DNA of 64,000 nt from Amycolatopsis sp. CA-230715 (lineage in GTDB: Bacteria; Actinomycetota; Actinomycetes; Mycobacteriales; Pseudonocardiaceae). The notes beneath the pieces were generated by a model. The model searched no databases, was not told the DNA's origin, and saw nothing but the letters and a program-made list of their open reading frames with translations. Numbering within the stretch: position 1 is the first letter of the stretch; the number at the start of each line of letters is the position of its first letter. Below, piece by piece: positions 26,208-36,098 of the stretch. The position numbers were made by a program, and so were the translations under genes. The DNA is taken from contig NZ_CP059997.1 in assembly GCF_018736145.1 (NCBI RefSeq), positions 1,921,501 to 1,985,500 of the forward strand, given 5' to 3'.

Positions 26208-26972
26208 TCATTCGCCCGCGCGAGCCGGGTTCCGGTCGTCCCGGTGCGTGCCCGGCGTGTGCCCGAACGCGGCGCGGAAGACGTCGATGAACGCGCTCGT
26301 GGACGCCCAGCCGCAGCGATGCGCCACCACCGTCACCGGCAGGTCGTCGGCGAGCAGGAGCAACGCCTGCCGCAACCTCAGCTGTGTGCGCCACTGCGGG
26401 AAGGTCATGCCGAATTCGGCGCGGAAGAGCCTGCTCAGCGTGCGCTCCCCGGCACCGGTCGCGGCGCCGAGCGCGGCGAGCGTCCTGCCGTCCCCCGGCT
26501 CCCCTTCCAGCACCGCGCAGACCGCCGCCAGCCTCGGATCGCGGGCGGACGGCAGGTGCACGGGTTGCTCCGGCGAACTGCGGAGCTGGTCGAGCAGAAC
26601 GGCACGCAGACGGCGCACCTGCGGGGTTTCGGTCTCGCCGTACCGGCTGCATTCGAGGAGGAGTTCGCGCAGCAGCGGGCTGACGCGCAGCACCGCGGGC
26701 CGCCGCAGCCCGAGCGGGTTCGCGGTCACCGGCAGGCCGATGGTGTGCAGATCCGTCGCGCCGTGCGCGCGGTGCCGGTGCACGGTGCGCGCCGGTATCC
26801 AGATCGCGCGCGTGGCCGGGGCGACCCAGCTGCCGCCGTCGGTCCGCACCGACAGCACGCCCTTGCCCGCGTAGACGATCTGGTGGTCGTCGTGCCAGTG
26901 CGGCGCGACCTCCGAACCACCGGGAAGCCGGTGCACGGCGGTGACCGAGCCGTCGTGGCGGGAAATCGACAT
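26208..26972 (-). CDS. AraC-family transcriptional regulator with cupin sensor
   Basis: 254 residues: an N-terminal cupin domain (HWHDDHQIVYAGKGVLSVRT, WVAPATRAIWIPARTVHRHR) and a C-terminal double HTH (LAALGAATGAGERTLSRLFR and VTVVAHRCGWASTSAFIDVF). The arrangement resembles NimR/YdeC-type AraC regulators, which usually control an adjacent transporter. Here a Fsr-like MFS gene is divergent, 55 bp away, so it is the likely target. Confidence 0.88.
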   Translation of the reverse strand: MSISRHDGSVTAVHRLPGGSEVAPHWHDDHQIVYAGKGVLSVRTDGGSWVAPATRAIWIPARTVHRHRAHGATDLHTIGLPVTANPLGLRRPAVLRVSPLLRELLLECSRYGETETPQVRRLRAVLLDQLRSSPEQPVHLPSARDPRLAAVCAVLEGEPGDGRTLAALGAATGAGERTLSRLFRAEFGMTFPQWRTQLRLRQALLLLADDLPVTVVAHRCGWASTSAFIDVFRAAFGHTPGTHRDDRNPARAGE

Positions 26973-27026
26973 AGTGAGGCACTTTATCGGAAGCGCGACA
27001 ACGTCCGCGCGCCCGAGGATGCTCGC

Positions 27027-28208
27027 GTGACGATCACCGTGCGACGAGGAAACCGCGCCATCACCCTGCTCTCCGCCGGACACGCGGGGGTCGACTTCTA
27101 CCAGGGCGCGGTACCCGCGCTGGTGCCCGTGCTGGTGGCCGAACGGCACTACGACTACGTCGCGGCGTCGGGCATCGTGCTCGCCGCGACCCTGCTTTCC
27201 TCAATCGTGCAACCGCTCTTCGGACTCCTCACCGACCGGCGGGCGATGCCGTGGCTGCTTCCCGCGAGCATGGCGACCGCGGGTATCGGCCTCGCGATGA
27301 GCGGTCTCGGCGGGAGCTACTGGAGCACCTGGCTCGGCGTCGCGCTCAGCGGGCTCGGCGTCGCCGCGTACCACCCGGAGGCCGCGCGGCTCGCCAGGGT
27401 CGTCAGCGGCGGCGCGCACACCGGCATGAGCTGGTTTTCCCTCGGCGGCAACATCGGTTTCGCGCTGGCGCCGGTCGTGGTCACCCCCGTGCTCGCCGCG
27501 GGCGGGCTCGGCGCGACACCGTTCCTGGTCGCGCCCGCCGCCGTCGCGACCCTGCTCACCGCGTCGGTTCTGCGCACCTTTTCCCGCCACGACGCGGAAA
27601 CCCGCGCCGAGCCAGACCGGCGCGGGCACGACGACTGGCCACGGTTCCTCCGGCTGACGGCGGTCGTGATGTGCCGCTCGATCGTCTACATGGGACTCAG
27701 CGCGTTCGTCGCGCTGTACGTGCGCGGCCGGGTGCCCGGCGGCGCGACCGCGGGTGCGGTGGCGCTGTTCGTGCTCTTCGCGGGCGGCGCGGTGGGCACC
27801 GTGCTCGGCGGCAGGCTCGCCGCGAAGCACGGCCGCGTCCGGACGATGCGGATCGCTTACGCGGCCACCATTCCCGCGCTCGCGGGCGTGGTCTTCGCGC
27901 CGGGCTACGCCGTCTACCTCTTCGTGGCCGCCGCCGCGATCACGCTGTACGTCCCGTTTTCCCTGCACATCACGCTCGGCCAGGACTACCTGCCCAACCG
28001 GGTCGGCACCGCGAGCGGGGTGACGCTCGGGCTCGCGGTGAGCGTCGGCGGCATCGCCTCCCCCGCGATCGGCGCACTCGCGGACGGCACCTCGCTCCAG
28101 ATCGCGCTCGCCGCGCTGATCGGGCTCGCCGTGGTGTCGTGGCTGCTCGCACTGACGCTGCCCGAACCAGCGAGCCAGGACCGTCAGGGCACGATCGAGT
28201 CGACGTAG
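27027..28208 (+). CDS. MFS transporter, fosmidomycin-resistance (Fsr)-like
   Basis: 393 residues, 12 hydrophobic segments. The N terminus LLSAGHAGVDFYQGAVPALV and the GLGVAAYHPEAARLARVVSG segment (~110-129) match Fsr-type efflux proteins, where a His-Pro-Glu loop is conserved. Start GTG 27027. Divergent from an AraC/cupin regulator that probably controls it. The 3' end overlaps the convergent SDR gene by 25 bp. The real substrate is unknown. Confidence 0.87.
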   Translation: MTITVRRGNRAITLLSAGHAGVDFYQGAVPALVPVLVAERHYDYVAASGIVLAATLLSSIVQPLFGLLTDRRAMPWLLPASMATAGIGLAMSGLGGSYWSTWLGVALSGLGVAAYHPEAARLARVVSGGAHTGMSWFSLGGNIGFALAPVVVTPVLAAGGLGATPFLVAPAAVATLLTASVLRTFSRHDAETRAEPDRRGHDDWPRFLRLTAVVMCRSIVYMGLSAFVALYVRGRVPGGATAGAVALFVLFAGGAVGTVLGGRLAAKHGRVRTMRIAYAATIPALAGVVFAPGYAVYLFVAAAAITLYVPFSLHITLGQDYLPNRVGTASGVTLGLAVSVGGIASPAIGALADGTSLQIALAALIGLAVVSWLLALTLPEPASQDRQGTIEST

Positions 28209-28978
28209 CCGCCATCGACGCGCACCGCCGCGCCCGTGGTGGCCGATGCCTGCGGAGAACTGAGGTACACCACCATGTTCGCGATCTCCTCCGGCTCGAT
28301 CAGGCGCTGCAGCAACGACTGCGGCCGGTGCTTGAGCATGAATTCGCGCTGCGCCTCTTCCCAGGGCAGGTCCTTGTCGACGAGCTGGTAGACGAAGTCC
28401 TCGACGCCGCCGGTGTGAGTGGGGCCCGCGATCACCGAGTTCACCGTGACACCGGTGCCCGCGGCCTCCTTGGCGAACCCCCGCGACACCGCGAGCAGCG
28501 CCGTCTTCGACGTGCCGTAGTGGATCATCTCGGCGGGGATGACGATCGCCGAATCGCTCGCGATGTTCTGGATCCGGCCCCAGCCCCTGCCGACCATGCC
28601 GGGCAGGTACCGGCGGATGAGCCGGACCGCGGCGAGGACGTTCACCTCGAAGTAGCGGCGCCATTCGTCGTCGGTGATCTCCAGCGGCGGGGTCGCGCCG
28701 AAGATGCCGAGGTTGTTCACCAGGATGTCGACGCCGGGCAGCACCGCGGCGATCTGCTCGGCGCCTTCTTCGGTGGTCACGTCGGCCGGCGCGGCGACGA
28801 CTTCCGCGCCGTCGACCTCGGCACGGATCTTCGCCACCACCTCGTCGACGGTGGCGGGCTTGCGGCCGTTGACCGCGACCCTGGCCCCGGACCGCGCGAG
28901 CGCGGTCGCGATGGTCAGCCCGATCCCCTGGGTGGACCCGGTGACCAGTGCCGTCTTGCCCGAGACGTCGAGAAGCAT
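28184..28978 (-). CDS. Short-chain dehydrogenase/reductase
   Basis: 264 residues of classical SDR type: TGSTQGIGLTIATALA (cofactor loop, ~13-28), VNNLGIFG (NNAG-like, ~86-93), a catalytic Ser in IASDSAIVIP, and YGTSK with Tyr and Lys (~155-159). The Arg in VNGRKPA after beta-2 suggests NADP(H). Start ATG 28978 follows AAGGAAGG; the frame extends further but without conservation. Substrate unknown. Confidence 0.9.
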   Translation of the reverse strand: MLLDVSGKTALVTGSTQGIGLTIATALARSGARVAVNGRKPATVDEVVAKIRAEVDGAEVVAAPADVTTEEGAEQIAAVLPGVDILVNNLGIFGATPPLEITDDEWRRYFEVNVLAAVRLIRRYLPGMVGRGWGRIQNIASDSAIVIPAEMIHYGTSKTALLAVSRGFAKEAAGTGVTVNSVIAGPTHTGGVEDFVYQLVDKDLPWEEAQREFMLKHRPQSLLQRLIEPEEIANMVVYLSSPQASATTGAAVRVDGGYVDSIVP

Positions 28979-29337
28979 GGTGCGGAAACCTTCCTTGGCG
29001 GCGGTCGAACCCATCCTGCGCGACGGCACGCCGTAGCGCAGGATCCCCGGCAACTACCAGCGTCCGCAATAGTTGCACACGCCGGTTATTGTTCACGACG
29101 TCTACCCGAGCCCGCAAGCGGCGGTGAACCGGATCACGACGGTCGGGACCGACCGAAGTTCTCGGCCATTCGAGGTAATCCGTAAGAAATTACCCGACTG
29201 AACTGGTGGCTGGAATCTTCTACACATACGGTGCCCCCAGCGTTCGCCGGGGTGATCACTGGGGCACCACCGTTTCCCCGCCGAGCGCCACTTGGGACAC
29301 CTGCTCTGGCTCCGGCCTGCCCAAAAGGAGAACCATC
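28979..29337. other. 359-bp divergent gap with two inverted repeats
   Basis: Between the SDR gene and the lysozyme gene. GGTAAT (29174-29179) and ATTACC (29189-29194) flank a 9-nt loop. GGTGCCCCCAG (29230-29240) and CTGGGGCACC (29259-29268) form a 10-bp stem with one bulged base, ~70 nt before the lysozyme start, probably in its leader. AT content is higher at 29150-29225, where the promoters are likely. No small gene was seen. Confidence 0.5.
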
Positions 29338-30183
29338 TTGCCTACCCTCTCCCCGAACTCACGACGGGCGCTGCGCGCGCTCGCCGCGAGCGCACTGGCA
29401 CTCCCGATCCTCATCGGCGCGGCGAGCACCGGCTCGGCCGACGAGACCGCGCTCGCCGCTGTCTCCCACCCGGAACTCGACTACGCGGGCTCCACCATCG
29501 CCGCCAACGAGGGCACCGGCGGCGCCCGCACCGCGGCGGCACCGGGCGGCCTCCCCGGTATCGACGTCAGCCACTACCAGGGCAACATCGACTGGGGGTC
29601 CGTGGCGAAGAACAACCAGTACACCTACATCAAGGCGACCGAGGGCACCGATTACAAGGACGGCACGTTCAGCAGCTACTACGACGGGGCGTACGGCGCC
29701 GGAATGATCAGGGGCGCCTACCACTTCGCACTGCCGGACCGCTCCAGCGGCGCCGCGCAGGCGCAGTTCTTCGTCAAGAACGGCGGCGGCTGGTCCGCCG
29801 ACGGCAAGACGCTGCCGCCGATGCTGGACATGGAGTACAACCCGTACGGCGACCGCTGCTACGGCAAGAACGGCGGCGACATGACCGCGTGGATCACCGA
29901 CTTCAGCAACGAGGTGCACCGGCTGACCAACCGGTACCCGACCATCTACACCACGCGGGACTGGTGGTCGAGCTGCACCGGCGACAACGGCAGCTTCGGC
30001 GCCACGAACCCGCTGTTCCTCGCCTGCTACTGCGACTCGGCCGGCACCATGCCGAAGGGCTGGGGCACCTACACGTTCTGGCAGTACACCAGCAAGGGCA
30101 GCACGCCCGGCGTGTCCGGCCCGGTCGACCAGGACGTCTTCAACGGCACCGCTGACCGGCTGCAAGCACTCGCGAAGGGCTGA
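29338..30183 (+). CDS. Secreted GH25 lysozyme (N,O-diacetylmuramidase type)
   Basis: 281 residues. A Sec signal peptide (ALRALAASALALPILIGAAS then TGSADE) precedes a short linker and a GH25 domain from GIDVSHYQGNIDW to VDQDVFNG. Catalytic acidic residues are in LDMEYNP; YIKATEGTDYKDG, GAYHFALP and FWQYTSKGS are further family motifs. GH25 enzymes cleave MurNAc-GlcNAc bonds in peptidoglycan. The start is TTG 29338, seven bases after AAAAGGAG; no ATG or GTG lies between the site and the signal peptide, so TTG is well supported. Probably used in cell-wall remodelling. Confidence 0.9.
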   Translation: MPTLSPNSRRALRALAASALALPILIGAASTGSADETALAAVSHPELDYAGSTIAANEGTGGARTAAAPGGLPGIDVSHYQGNIDWGSVAKNNQYTYIKATEGTDYKDGTFSSYYDGAYGAGMIRGAYHFALPDRSSGAAQAQFFVKNGGGWSADGKTLPPMLDMEYNPYGDRCYGKNGGDMTAWITDFSNEVHRLTNRYPTIYTTRDWWSSCTGDNGSFGATNPLFLACYCDSAGTMPKGWGTYTFWQYTSKGSTPGVSGPVDQDVFNGTADRLQALAKG

Positions 30184-30216
30184 AACCCGGTCGGCCCTCG
30201 TCCTCCCCGGATAAAT

Positions 30217-30226
30217 GTGATATCAC
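30217..30226. promoter_or_regulatory. Palindromic operator before the SPFH gene
   Basis: GTGATATCAC is a perfect 10-bp palindrome, followed at once by TTTGATA, a partial direct repeat of TGATA. It is 39 bp before the start codon of the SPFH/ribbon-helix-helix operon and is a natural site for the encoded ribbon-helix-helix protein. Confidence 0.5.
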
Positions 30227-30264
30227 TTTGATAGTCAGAGGCCATCACATCCGGGGAGGACACC

Positions 30265-31182
30265 ATGACCGCTGTCGACATGCCGACACCGACCATCCGC
30301 GAGCGCGCCGCGTGGGGGACGCCGGGGATCCCGGTCGCCGCGCTGGGGACCGTGCTGTTCCTCGGCGGCGCCGGGGTTCTCCTGTGGGGCATCATCGCCA
30401 CCGCGCAGGCGGGCGGCGGCGGCTCGATCGCGCTGATCGTCGCGGGCGCGGTGCTGGAGCTCGCCGCCGCGATCGTCGCGGGCGGGCTCACCCAGGTCGC
30501 GACCGGCGAAGCGCGCGTGGTGCAGTTCCTCGGCCGCTACACCGGCACGGTCCGGGAACAGGGCCTCCGCTGGGTCAACCCGTTCACCACCAGGGCGCAC
30601 GTGTCGGTGCGGATCCGCAACCACGAGACCGCGGTGATGAAGGTCAACGAGTCGGAGGGAAACCCGATCGAGATCGCCGCGGTCGTGGTGTGGCAGGTGG
30701 AGGACACCGCGCGCGCGATGTTCGAAGTGGACGAGTTCGTCGACTTCGTGGGGATCCAGACCGAGACCGCCGTGCGGCACATCGCCAACAGCTACCCGTA
30801 CGACTCGCACCACGAGAGCCGCCTTTCCTTGCGTGACAACGCGGACGAGATCACCGAGAAGCTTTCGGCCGAGATCGCCGCGCGCGTCGAATCGGCGGGG
30901 GTGCGGATCATCGAATCCAGGATCACCCACCTCGCCTACGCGCAGGAGATCGCCCAAGCCATGCTCCAGCGCCAGCAGGCCGACGCGATCGTCGCGGCGC
31001 GACAGCGGATCGTGGAGGGCGCGGTCGGCATGGTCCAGACCGCGCTGACCCAGCTCGCCGAACAGGACGTCGTCGACCTCGACGAGGAACGCCGTGCCGC
31101 GATGGTGAGCAATCTGCTGGTGGTGCTGTGCGGCCACCGGGAAGCCACGCCCGTGGTGAACACGAGCTCGCTCTACCACTGA
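30265..31182 (+). CDS. SPFH/Band-7 domain membrane protein
   Basis: 305 residues. Two N-terminal hydrophobic segments (PVAALGTVLFLGGAGVLLWG and IALIVAGAVLELAAAIVAGG, residues ~23-75) anchor an SPFH domain (VVQFLGRYTGTVREQGLRWV onward), with a C-terminal helix AQAMLQRQQADAIVAARQRI. SPFH proteins form ring-like membrane microdomain scaffolds, often with proteases. ATG 30265 follows GGGGAGG. Twelve bases after its stop starts a ribbon-helix-helix protein, a conserved pairing in actinobacteria. Confidence 0.88.
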   Translation: MTAVDMPTPTIRERAAWGTPGIPVAALGTVLFLGGAGVLLWGIIATAQAGGGGSIALIVAGAVLELAAAIVAGGLTQVATGEARVVQFLGRYTGTVREQGLRWVNPFTTRAHVSVRIRNHETAVMKVNESEGNPIEIAAVVVWQVEDTARAMFEVDEFVDFVGIQTETAVRHIANSYPYDSHHESRLSLRDNADEITEKLSAEIAARVESAGVRIIESRITHLAYAQEIAQAMLQRQQADAIVAARQRIVEGAVGMVQTALTQLAEQDVVDLDEERRAAMVSNLLVVLCGHREATPVVNTSSLYH

Positions 31183-31194
31183 CGGGCGCCAGGC

Positions 31195-31401
31195 GTGGCT
31201 GACCGGAAGAAGATCCTGCTGCGGCTCGATCCGGCCGTGCACGACGCGCTGGCCAGGTGGGCGAACGACGAGCTGCGCAGCACGAACGCGCAGATCGAGT
31301 TCCTGCTGAGGCGCGCGCTCACCGAAGCGGGCCGCATGCCGGACGCCGCGGGCCGGATCCCCCGCCGCGGCCGTCCGTCCAAATCGGATTCCGACGAGTG
31401 A
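31195..31401 (+). CDS. Ribbon-helix-helix (Arc/HicB-like) protein
   Basis: 68 residues. KKILLRLDPAVHDALARWAN forms the beta strand and first helix, and ELRSTNAQIEFLLRRALTEA the second helix, of an RHH DNA-binding or adaptor fold; the tail is basic (IPRRGRPSKS). Often annotated as HicB-type antitoxin, but no toxin gene adjoins: the upstream partner is the SPFH protein. Start GTG 31195. It could repress its own operon at GTGATATCAC (30217). Confidence 0.82.
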   Translation: MADRKKILLRLDPAVHDALARWANDELRSTNAQIEFLLRRALTEAGRMPDAAGRIPRRGRPSKSDSDE

Positions 31402-31502
31402 GACGTCCGCCGCGGGCGCCGGAAAAGGAATTGCGCCCCGTTCATCGCGGCGGCTACCTTTCGGGGGTAGGTAGCCGCCGCGTTCCGGGAGTCCACTGGT
31501 GA
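31398..31502 (+). other. Candidate leader-peptide ORF spanning the ABC-F attenuator hairpin
   Basis: GTG 31398 overlaps the TGA of the ribbon-helix-helix gene and opens 34 codons that read through the hairpin at 31446-31482 and stop at 31500-31502, 70 bp before the ABC-F gene. Translation to the end would melt the hairpin. Codon bias is weak and the frame may be fortuitous. Confidence 0.3.
31446..31482 (+). terminator. Hairpin between the SPFH operon and the ABC-F gene (terminator or attenuator)
   Basis: CGCGGCGGCTACC (31446-31458) and GGTAGCCGCCGCG (31470-31482) form a perfect 13-bp stem with an 11-nt loop. No U-run follows. It can end the SPFH operon mRNA, or act as a conditional attenuator of the ABC-F gene 90 nt downstream. 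Confidence 0.65.
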
Positions 31503-31572
31503 AGCTCTGATCTTCTGTGCCACCGCCCACGGGGTTTCGTCCCCGTTCACGAGCGACCCCAGGAGATCAGCC

Positions 31573-33174
<1,602 letters not shown>

Positions 33175-33383
33175 CGGGGCCGATGTCGTGGCTGGCTCGC
33201 CGTGTTTGGCTGCGGTCCAAAGAAGGCTCTGGACTAAAGAGGCGTGGGCGGCTTGCCGAGGCCGGGCGGCGGTTGCGAGGTTGGTCGATTTTCCTTTGCC
33301 AGCAAGAGGTTTCTCTATGGCCCACTTCAGACTGTCATCGTGATTCACCTGGATGGATCAGTCGAACTTCTGTGCGATCACGG

Positions 33384-33389
33384 TAGAAT
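33384..33389 (+). promoter_or_regulatory. -10 box of the DUF222-HNH gene, leaderless
   Basis: TAGAAT ends 6 nt before the GTG start at 33396, putting the transcription start on the start codon. The -35 region (TCGAAC, 33362-33367) is weak. The 220-bp gap before it holds nothing else recognisable. Confidence 0.55.
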
Positions 33390-33395
33390 TGTGGC

Positions 33396-34643
33396 GTGTC
33401 CGAGAACTCTTCCCTTACACCGCAGCGGGAGCTGTGGCAGCTCGCTGCGCGCGAGAAGGCGGCGCTGCTGCGGGAAGAGTTGATGTCCTTGTGGCAGCAG
33501 GAATCCCGGGTCTGCCAGGTGATCGCGGAACTCGACAACGACGGCACGCGTGAACTCGGATATCCCTCCACCGCCGCACTGGTAGCGGAGATCGCGCGGA
33601 CTTCCTCGGCTGCGGTGCGGAAACTGGTGGCGCGGGCGCTCGCGATCAACCCCAGCCGGGGTATCGATGGCACGGAAATTCCCGCTGCGGCGCCGCTGAC
33701 CGGAGAAGCCGCCGCCAAGGGAGCGATCTCGCCACTGCATGTGGATGGGATCGTGTCGGCGCTGCAGGCGATCCCGGACACCGTGCCGGTCGAAGAGCGC
33801 GAGAAGACCGAGAAGACTTTGGTCGATCTCGCTCGGAACGCGACCACGGCGGAGGTCGCCGCGGCCGGTCGGCGGTTGCGCGACACCCTCGACCCCGACG
33901 GCCGCGAACCCCGCGACACCCCCGAACCCAAACGCGCTTTCCGATACCGCCAAGGCAAAGACGGCTCCATCAAGTTCGACGGCTACCTCGACCCGGTGTC
34001 CGGCGCGAAAACCCTCGCACTCCTAGAACCCCTGGCACTGCCCCATAAAGAGGACAATCCCCTGGTGCGTGGGAAGGCTGAGCGCTACGGGGATGCGTTC
34101 ATGGAGATCGTGAACCTCACGGCAAGCCATCCGGATGCGCCGAACCACAGCAGCACCCGAGGCGACATCGTCGTCACGATCCCGCTGGAGTTGCTCCAGA
34201 AAGGACTCGGGCATGCTTGCCTGGACCTGGTCACCGGCATCACCGCGAGCGAAGCCCGCATCCTCGCCTGCGATTGCAAGGTCATCCCCGCCGTACTCGG
34301 CACCGACGGGCAACCACTGGAATACGGGCGCGCCAAGCGAATCGTGACCGAAGGCCTCCGCATCCTGCTCGCCATCCGCGACGGCGGTTGCGCTTTTCCG
34401 GGCTGCAACCGAAAGCCCCGACACTGCGACGCACACCACGTCCGAGAATGGTGGAACGGCGGCAAAACCGACCTCGGCAACCTCGTCCTCCTTTGCGGGC
34501 ACCACCACCGCTTACTCCACAACAGCGACTGGAAAGTCCGCATGATCAACGGACTCCCCGAGTTCACCCCACCCGAATTCCTCGACCCCTGGCGAAGACC
34601 CCGGACCAACACCCTCCACACCGCACAACCCCGCGCCGCATAA
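33396..34643 (+). CDS. DUF222 and HNH-endonuclease domain protein (13E12-repeat family)
   Basis: 415 residues. The N-terminal two thirds is DUF222 (helical, up to ~residue 300, including DGYLDPVSGAKTLALLEPLA). The C terminus is an HNH nuclease: CAFPGCNRKPRHCDAHHVR (zinc cysteines and the His pair, ~residues 329-347), then WWNGGKTDLGNLVLLCGHHH (Asn and last His). This family is multicopy in mycobacteria and other actinobacteria (REP13E12 proteins) and is suspected to be mobile or phage-linked, but its role is unknown. The start is leaderless GTG 33396. Codon use is somewhat less GC-biased than in neighbours. Confidence 0.88.
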   Translation: MSENSSLTPQRELWQLAAREKAALLREELMSLWQQESRVCQVIAELDNDGTRELGYPSTAALVAEIARTSSAAVRKLVARALAINPSRGIDGTEIPAAAPLTGEAAAKGAISPLHVDGIVSALQAIPDTVPVEEREKTEKTLVDLARNATTAEVAAAGRRLRDTLDPDGREPRDTPEPKRAFRYRQGKDGSIKFDGYLDPVSGAKTLALLEPLALPHKEDNPLVRGKAERYGDAFMEIVNLTASHPDAPNHSSTRGDIVVTIPLELLQKGLGHACLDLVTGITASEARILACDCKVIPAVLGTDGQPLEYGRAKRIVTEGLRILLAIRDGGCAFPGCNRKPRHCDAHHVREWWNGGKTDLGNLVLLCGHHHRLLHNSDWKVRMINGLPEFTPPEFLDPWRRPRTNTLHTAQPRAA

Positions 34644-34804
34644 CCGAAACCCCCGCCACACCGGCGGGCAACCGCCCCAGCAAACCCGGCAGACAGCTAC
34701 CCCGGTCACCCACCCCGGCGACCCGATCCACAATGTCCACAACAGACCGTGGCCCCACCCACCGGGCAGACCGCGGCGAACGTTGCCTACTCGCCTGGCC
34801 ATCC

Positions 34805-35530
34805 TCAGTGACGCGCGATGACCGCGAATCCGGTGCCGAACGGGTCGGTGAGCTGGGCGATCCGGCCGTACGGGTTGTCTTCGACCGGTCCCGCCGAGCC
34901 GCCCGCGTCGACGGCCGCGCGGGCCACCGAATCCGCATCGGCGACTTCGAAAGTGGTCATCCACGCGGGCGTTGCCGCAGGGTCGCCGAAGATGCCGCCG
35001 ATCTCGTGGCCGTCGCGGCGGCGGAGGAAGGTGAAGTCGAACCCCGGCAGGTCCGGGTTGCCGTCGAGCGTGAAGTCGAAGACCTCGGCGTAGAAGGACC
35101 GGGCACGTGCGGGCTCGGGGGTCGCCAGATCGTTGCGCACCAAGGTGTTCGGCTCGTTCACGAGGTGGCAGCCGTGGTGCGCGCGGCCTTCCCACAGTCC
35201 GAAGCGCGCGCCGGACGGGTCGCCCAGCACGGCCGCGCGTCCCCGGTCACCGGTGTCGGCCGGGGCCGAGAGCACGGCGCCGCCCGCCTCGGCGGCCCGT
35301 TTCGCCGTCGCGTCGCAGTCGTCGGCGGCGAAGTACATCAGCCATCCGGAGCCCTCGGTGAAACCGGCGACCGGCCGCCCGCGCAGGAGGCACCGCGTGC
35401 CCCGCTCCCATTCCTCGTACTCCCAGCCGAACAGGGCGCGGTAGAACTCTTCGGCGCGCGGCACGTCGGGCACGCCCAGTTCGACCCAGGTCGGGGTGCC
35501 GTCCGGCTGGTTCGCGGTCACGAGGCTCAT
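34805..35530 (-). CDS. Two-domain VOC (glyoxalase/bleomycin-resistance) protein
   Basis: 241 residues made of two vicinal-oxygen-chelate modules: WVELGVPDVPRAEEFYRALF to VLGDPSGARFGLWEG (~residues 16-120) and VRNDLATPEPARARSFYAEV to LTDPFGTGFAVIARH (~131-241). The pattern matches actinobacterial hydroxylases/glyoxalase-like proteins annotated as VOC family. ATG 35530 follows AAGGAG. It is divergent from the DGPF/ECF42 operon; whether it belongs to the same regulon is not shown, as no TGTCGA-17-CGAC site precedes it. Confidence 0.88.
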   Translation of the reverse strand: MSLVTANQPDGTPTWVELGVPDVPRAEEFYRALFGWEYEEWERGTRCLLRGRPVAGFTEGSGWLMYFAADDCDATAKRAAEAGGAVLSAPADTGDRGRAAVLGDPSGARFGLWEGRAHHGCHLVNEPNTLVRNDLATPEPARARSFYAEVFDFTLDGNPDLPGFDFTFLRRRDGHEIGGIFGDPAATPAWMTTFEVADADSVARAAVDAGGSAGPVEDNPYGRIAQLTDPFGTGFAVIARH

Positions 35531-35648
35531 CAGCAACTCCTTCGTCGAGGTTCGAAAACGACGATAAGGAGCATTCCGGCCAGCTTTCGACCGCAATGCG
35601 GCAGGACGGCCGTCCGGAAGAATCCGGTGCAATAAAGTCCTCGCTGGC

Positions 35649-35675
35649 TGTCGAGACCGCGTCATCGGCTCCGAC
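35649..35675 (+). promoter_or_regulatory. ECF42-type promoter of the DGPF-sigma operon
   Basis: TGTCGA (35649-35654), 17-bp spacer, CGAC (35672-35675), 51 bp before the DGPF start. Same boxes and spacing as the site at 21560-21586. It implies positive autoregulation, as reported for ECF42 systems. Confidence 0.75.
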
Positions 35676-35726
35676 TTGCCGGTGCAGGACGCCCGCCGGG
35701 GGCGTCCGGACCTCGAGGAGCGAGAA

Positions 35727-36098
35727 GTGAAGTACATGCTGCTGATCCACGTGAACCCCGCCGTGATGGCGACGCTGACCGACGAGGAGCGGTCCGCGAT
35801 CGGGGACGCGCACGGCGAGTTCATCAAGACCATCCAGGAATCCGGCGAGATGATCGGGACCCAGGCCCTCGGCGACCCGGCGGAGAGCACCGTGGTGTCG
35901 GCAGCCGGTGGCGTGCCCGTGGTGACCGACGGCCCGTTCAGCGAGGCCAAGGAGGTCATGGGCGGCTACTACCTCGTCGACGTGGCGAGCAAGGAGCGCG
36001 CGATCGAGATCGCGAAGGCGATCCCCGATCTCAAGCACGACGGGCTGACCTCGATGGAGGTCCGGCCGGTGGTCTTCTCGGCGGGCACCGACCTTTGA
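35727..36098 (+). CDS. DGPF/YciI-like protein of the ECF42 operon
   Basis: 123 residues: MLLIHVNPAVMATLTDEERS at the N terminus and VVTDGPFSEAKEVMGGYYLV (~residues 72-91), with the DGPF motif. GTG 35727 was chosen because it follows GAGGAG and gives the typical M-K-Y-M-L-L start. The stop overlaps the TTG of the sigma gene (TTGA), so both are made together. The role of DGPF proteins in ECF42 systems is unknown; they are thought to be targets rather than anti-sigma factors. Confidence 0.92.
   Translation: MKYMLLIHVNPAVMATLTDEERSAIGDAHGEFIKTIQESGEMIGTQALGDPAESTVVSAAGGVPVVTDGPFSEAKEVMGGYYLVDVASKERAIEIAKAIPDLKHDGLTSMEVRPVVFSAGTDL

Noticed and set aside
29050..29230. Possible c-di-AMP (ydaO) riboswitch before the lysozyme gene
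   Set aside because: A GGTGAACCGG string is present, but the other conserved boxes of the motif are missing.
31195..31401. HicAB-type toxin-antitoxin system
   Set aside because: There is no HicA-like or other toxin ORF on either side; the partner is an SPFH membrane protein.
33396..34643. DUF222-HNH gene as part of an insertion sequence or intein
   Set aside because: No terminal inverted repeats, target duplications or flanking mobile genes are visible, and the gene has its own promoter.
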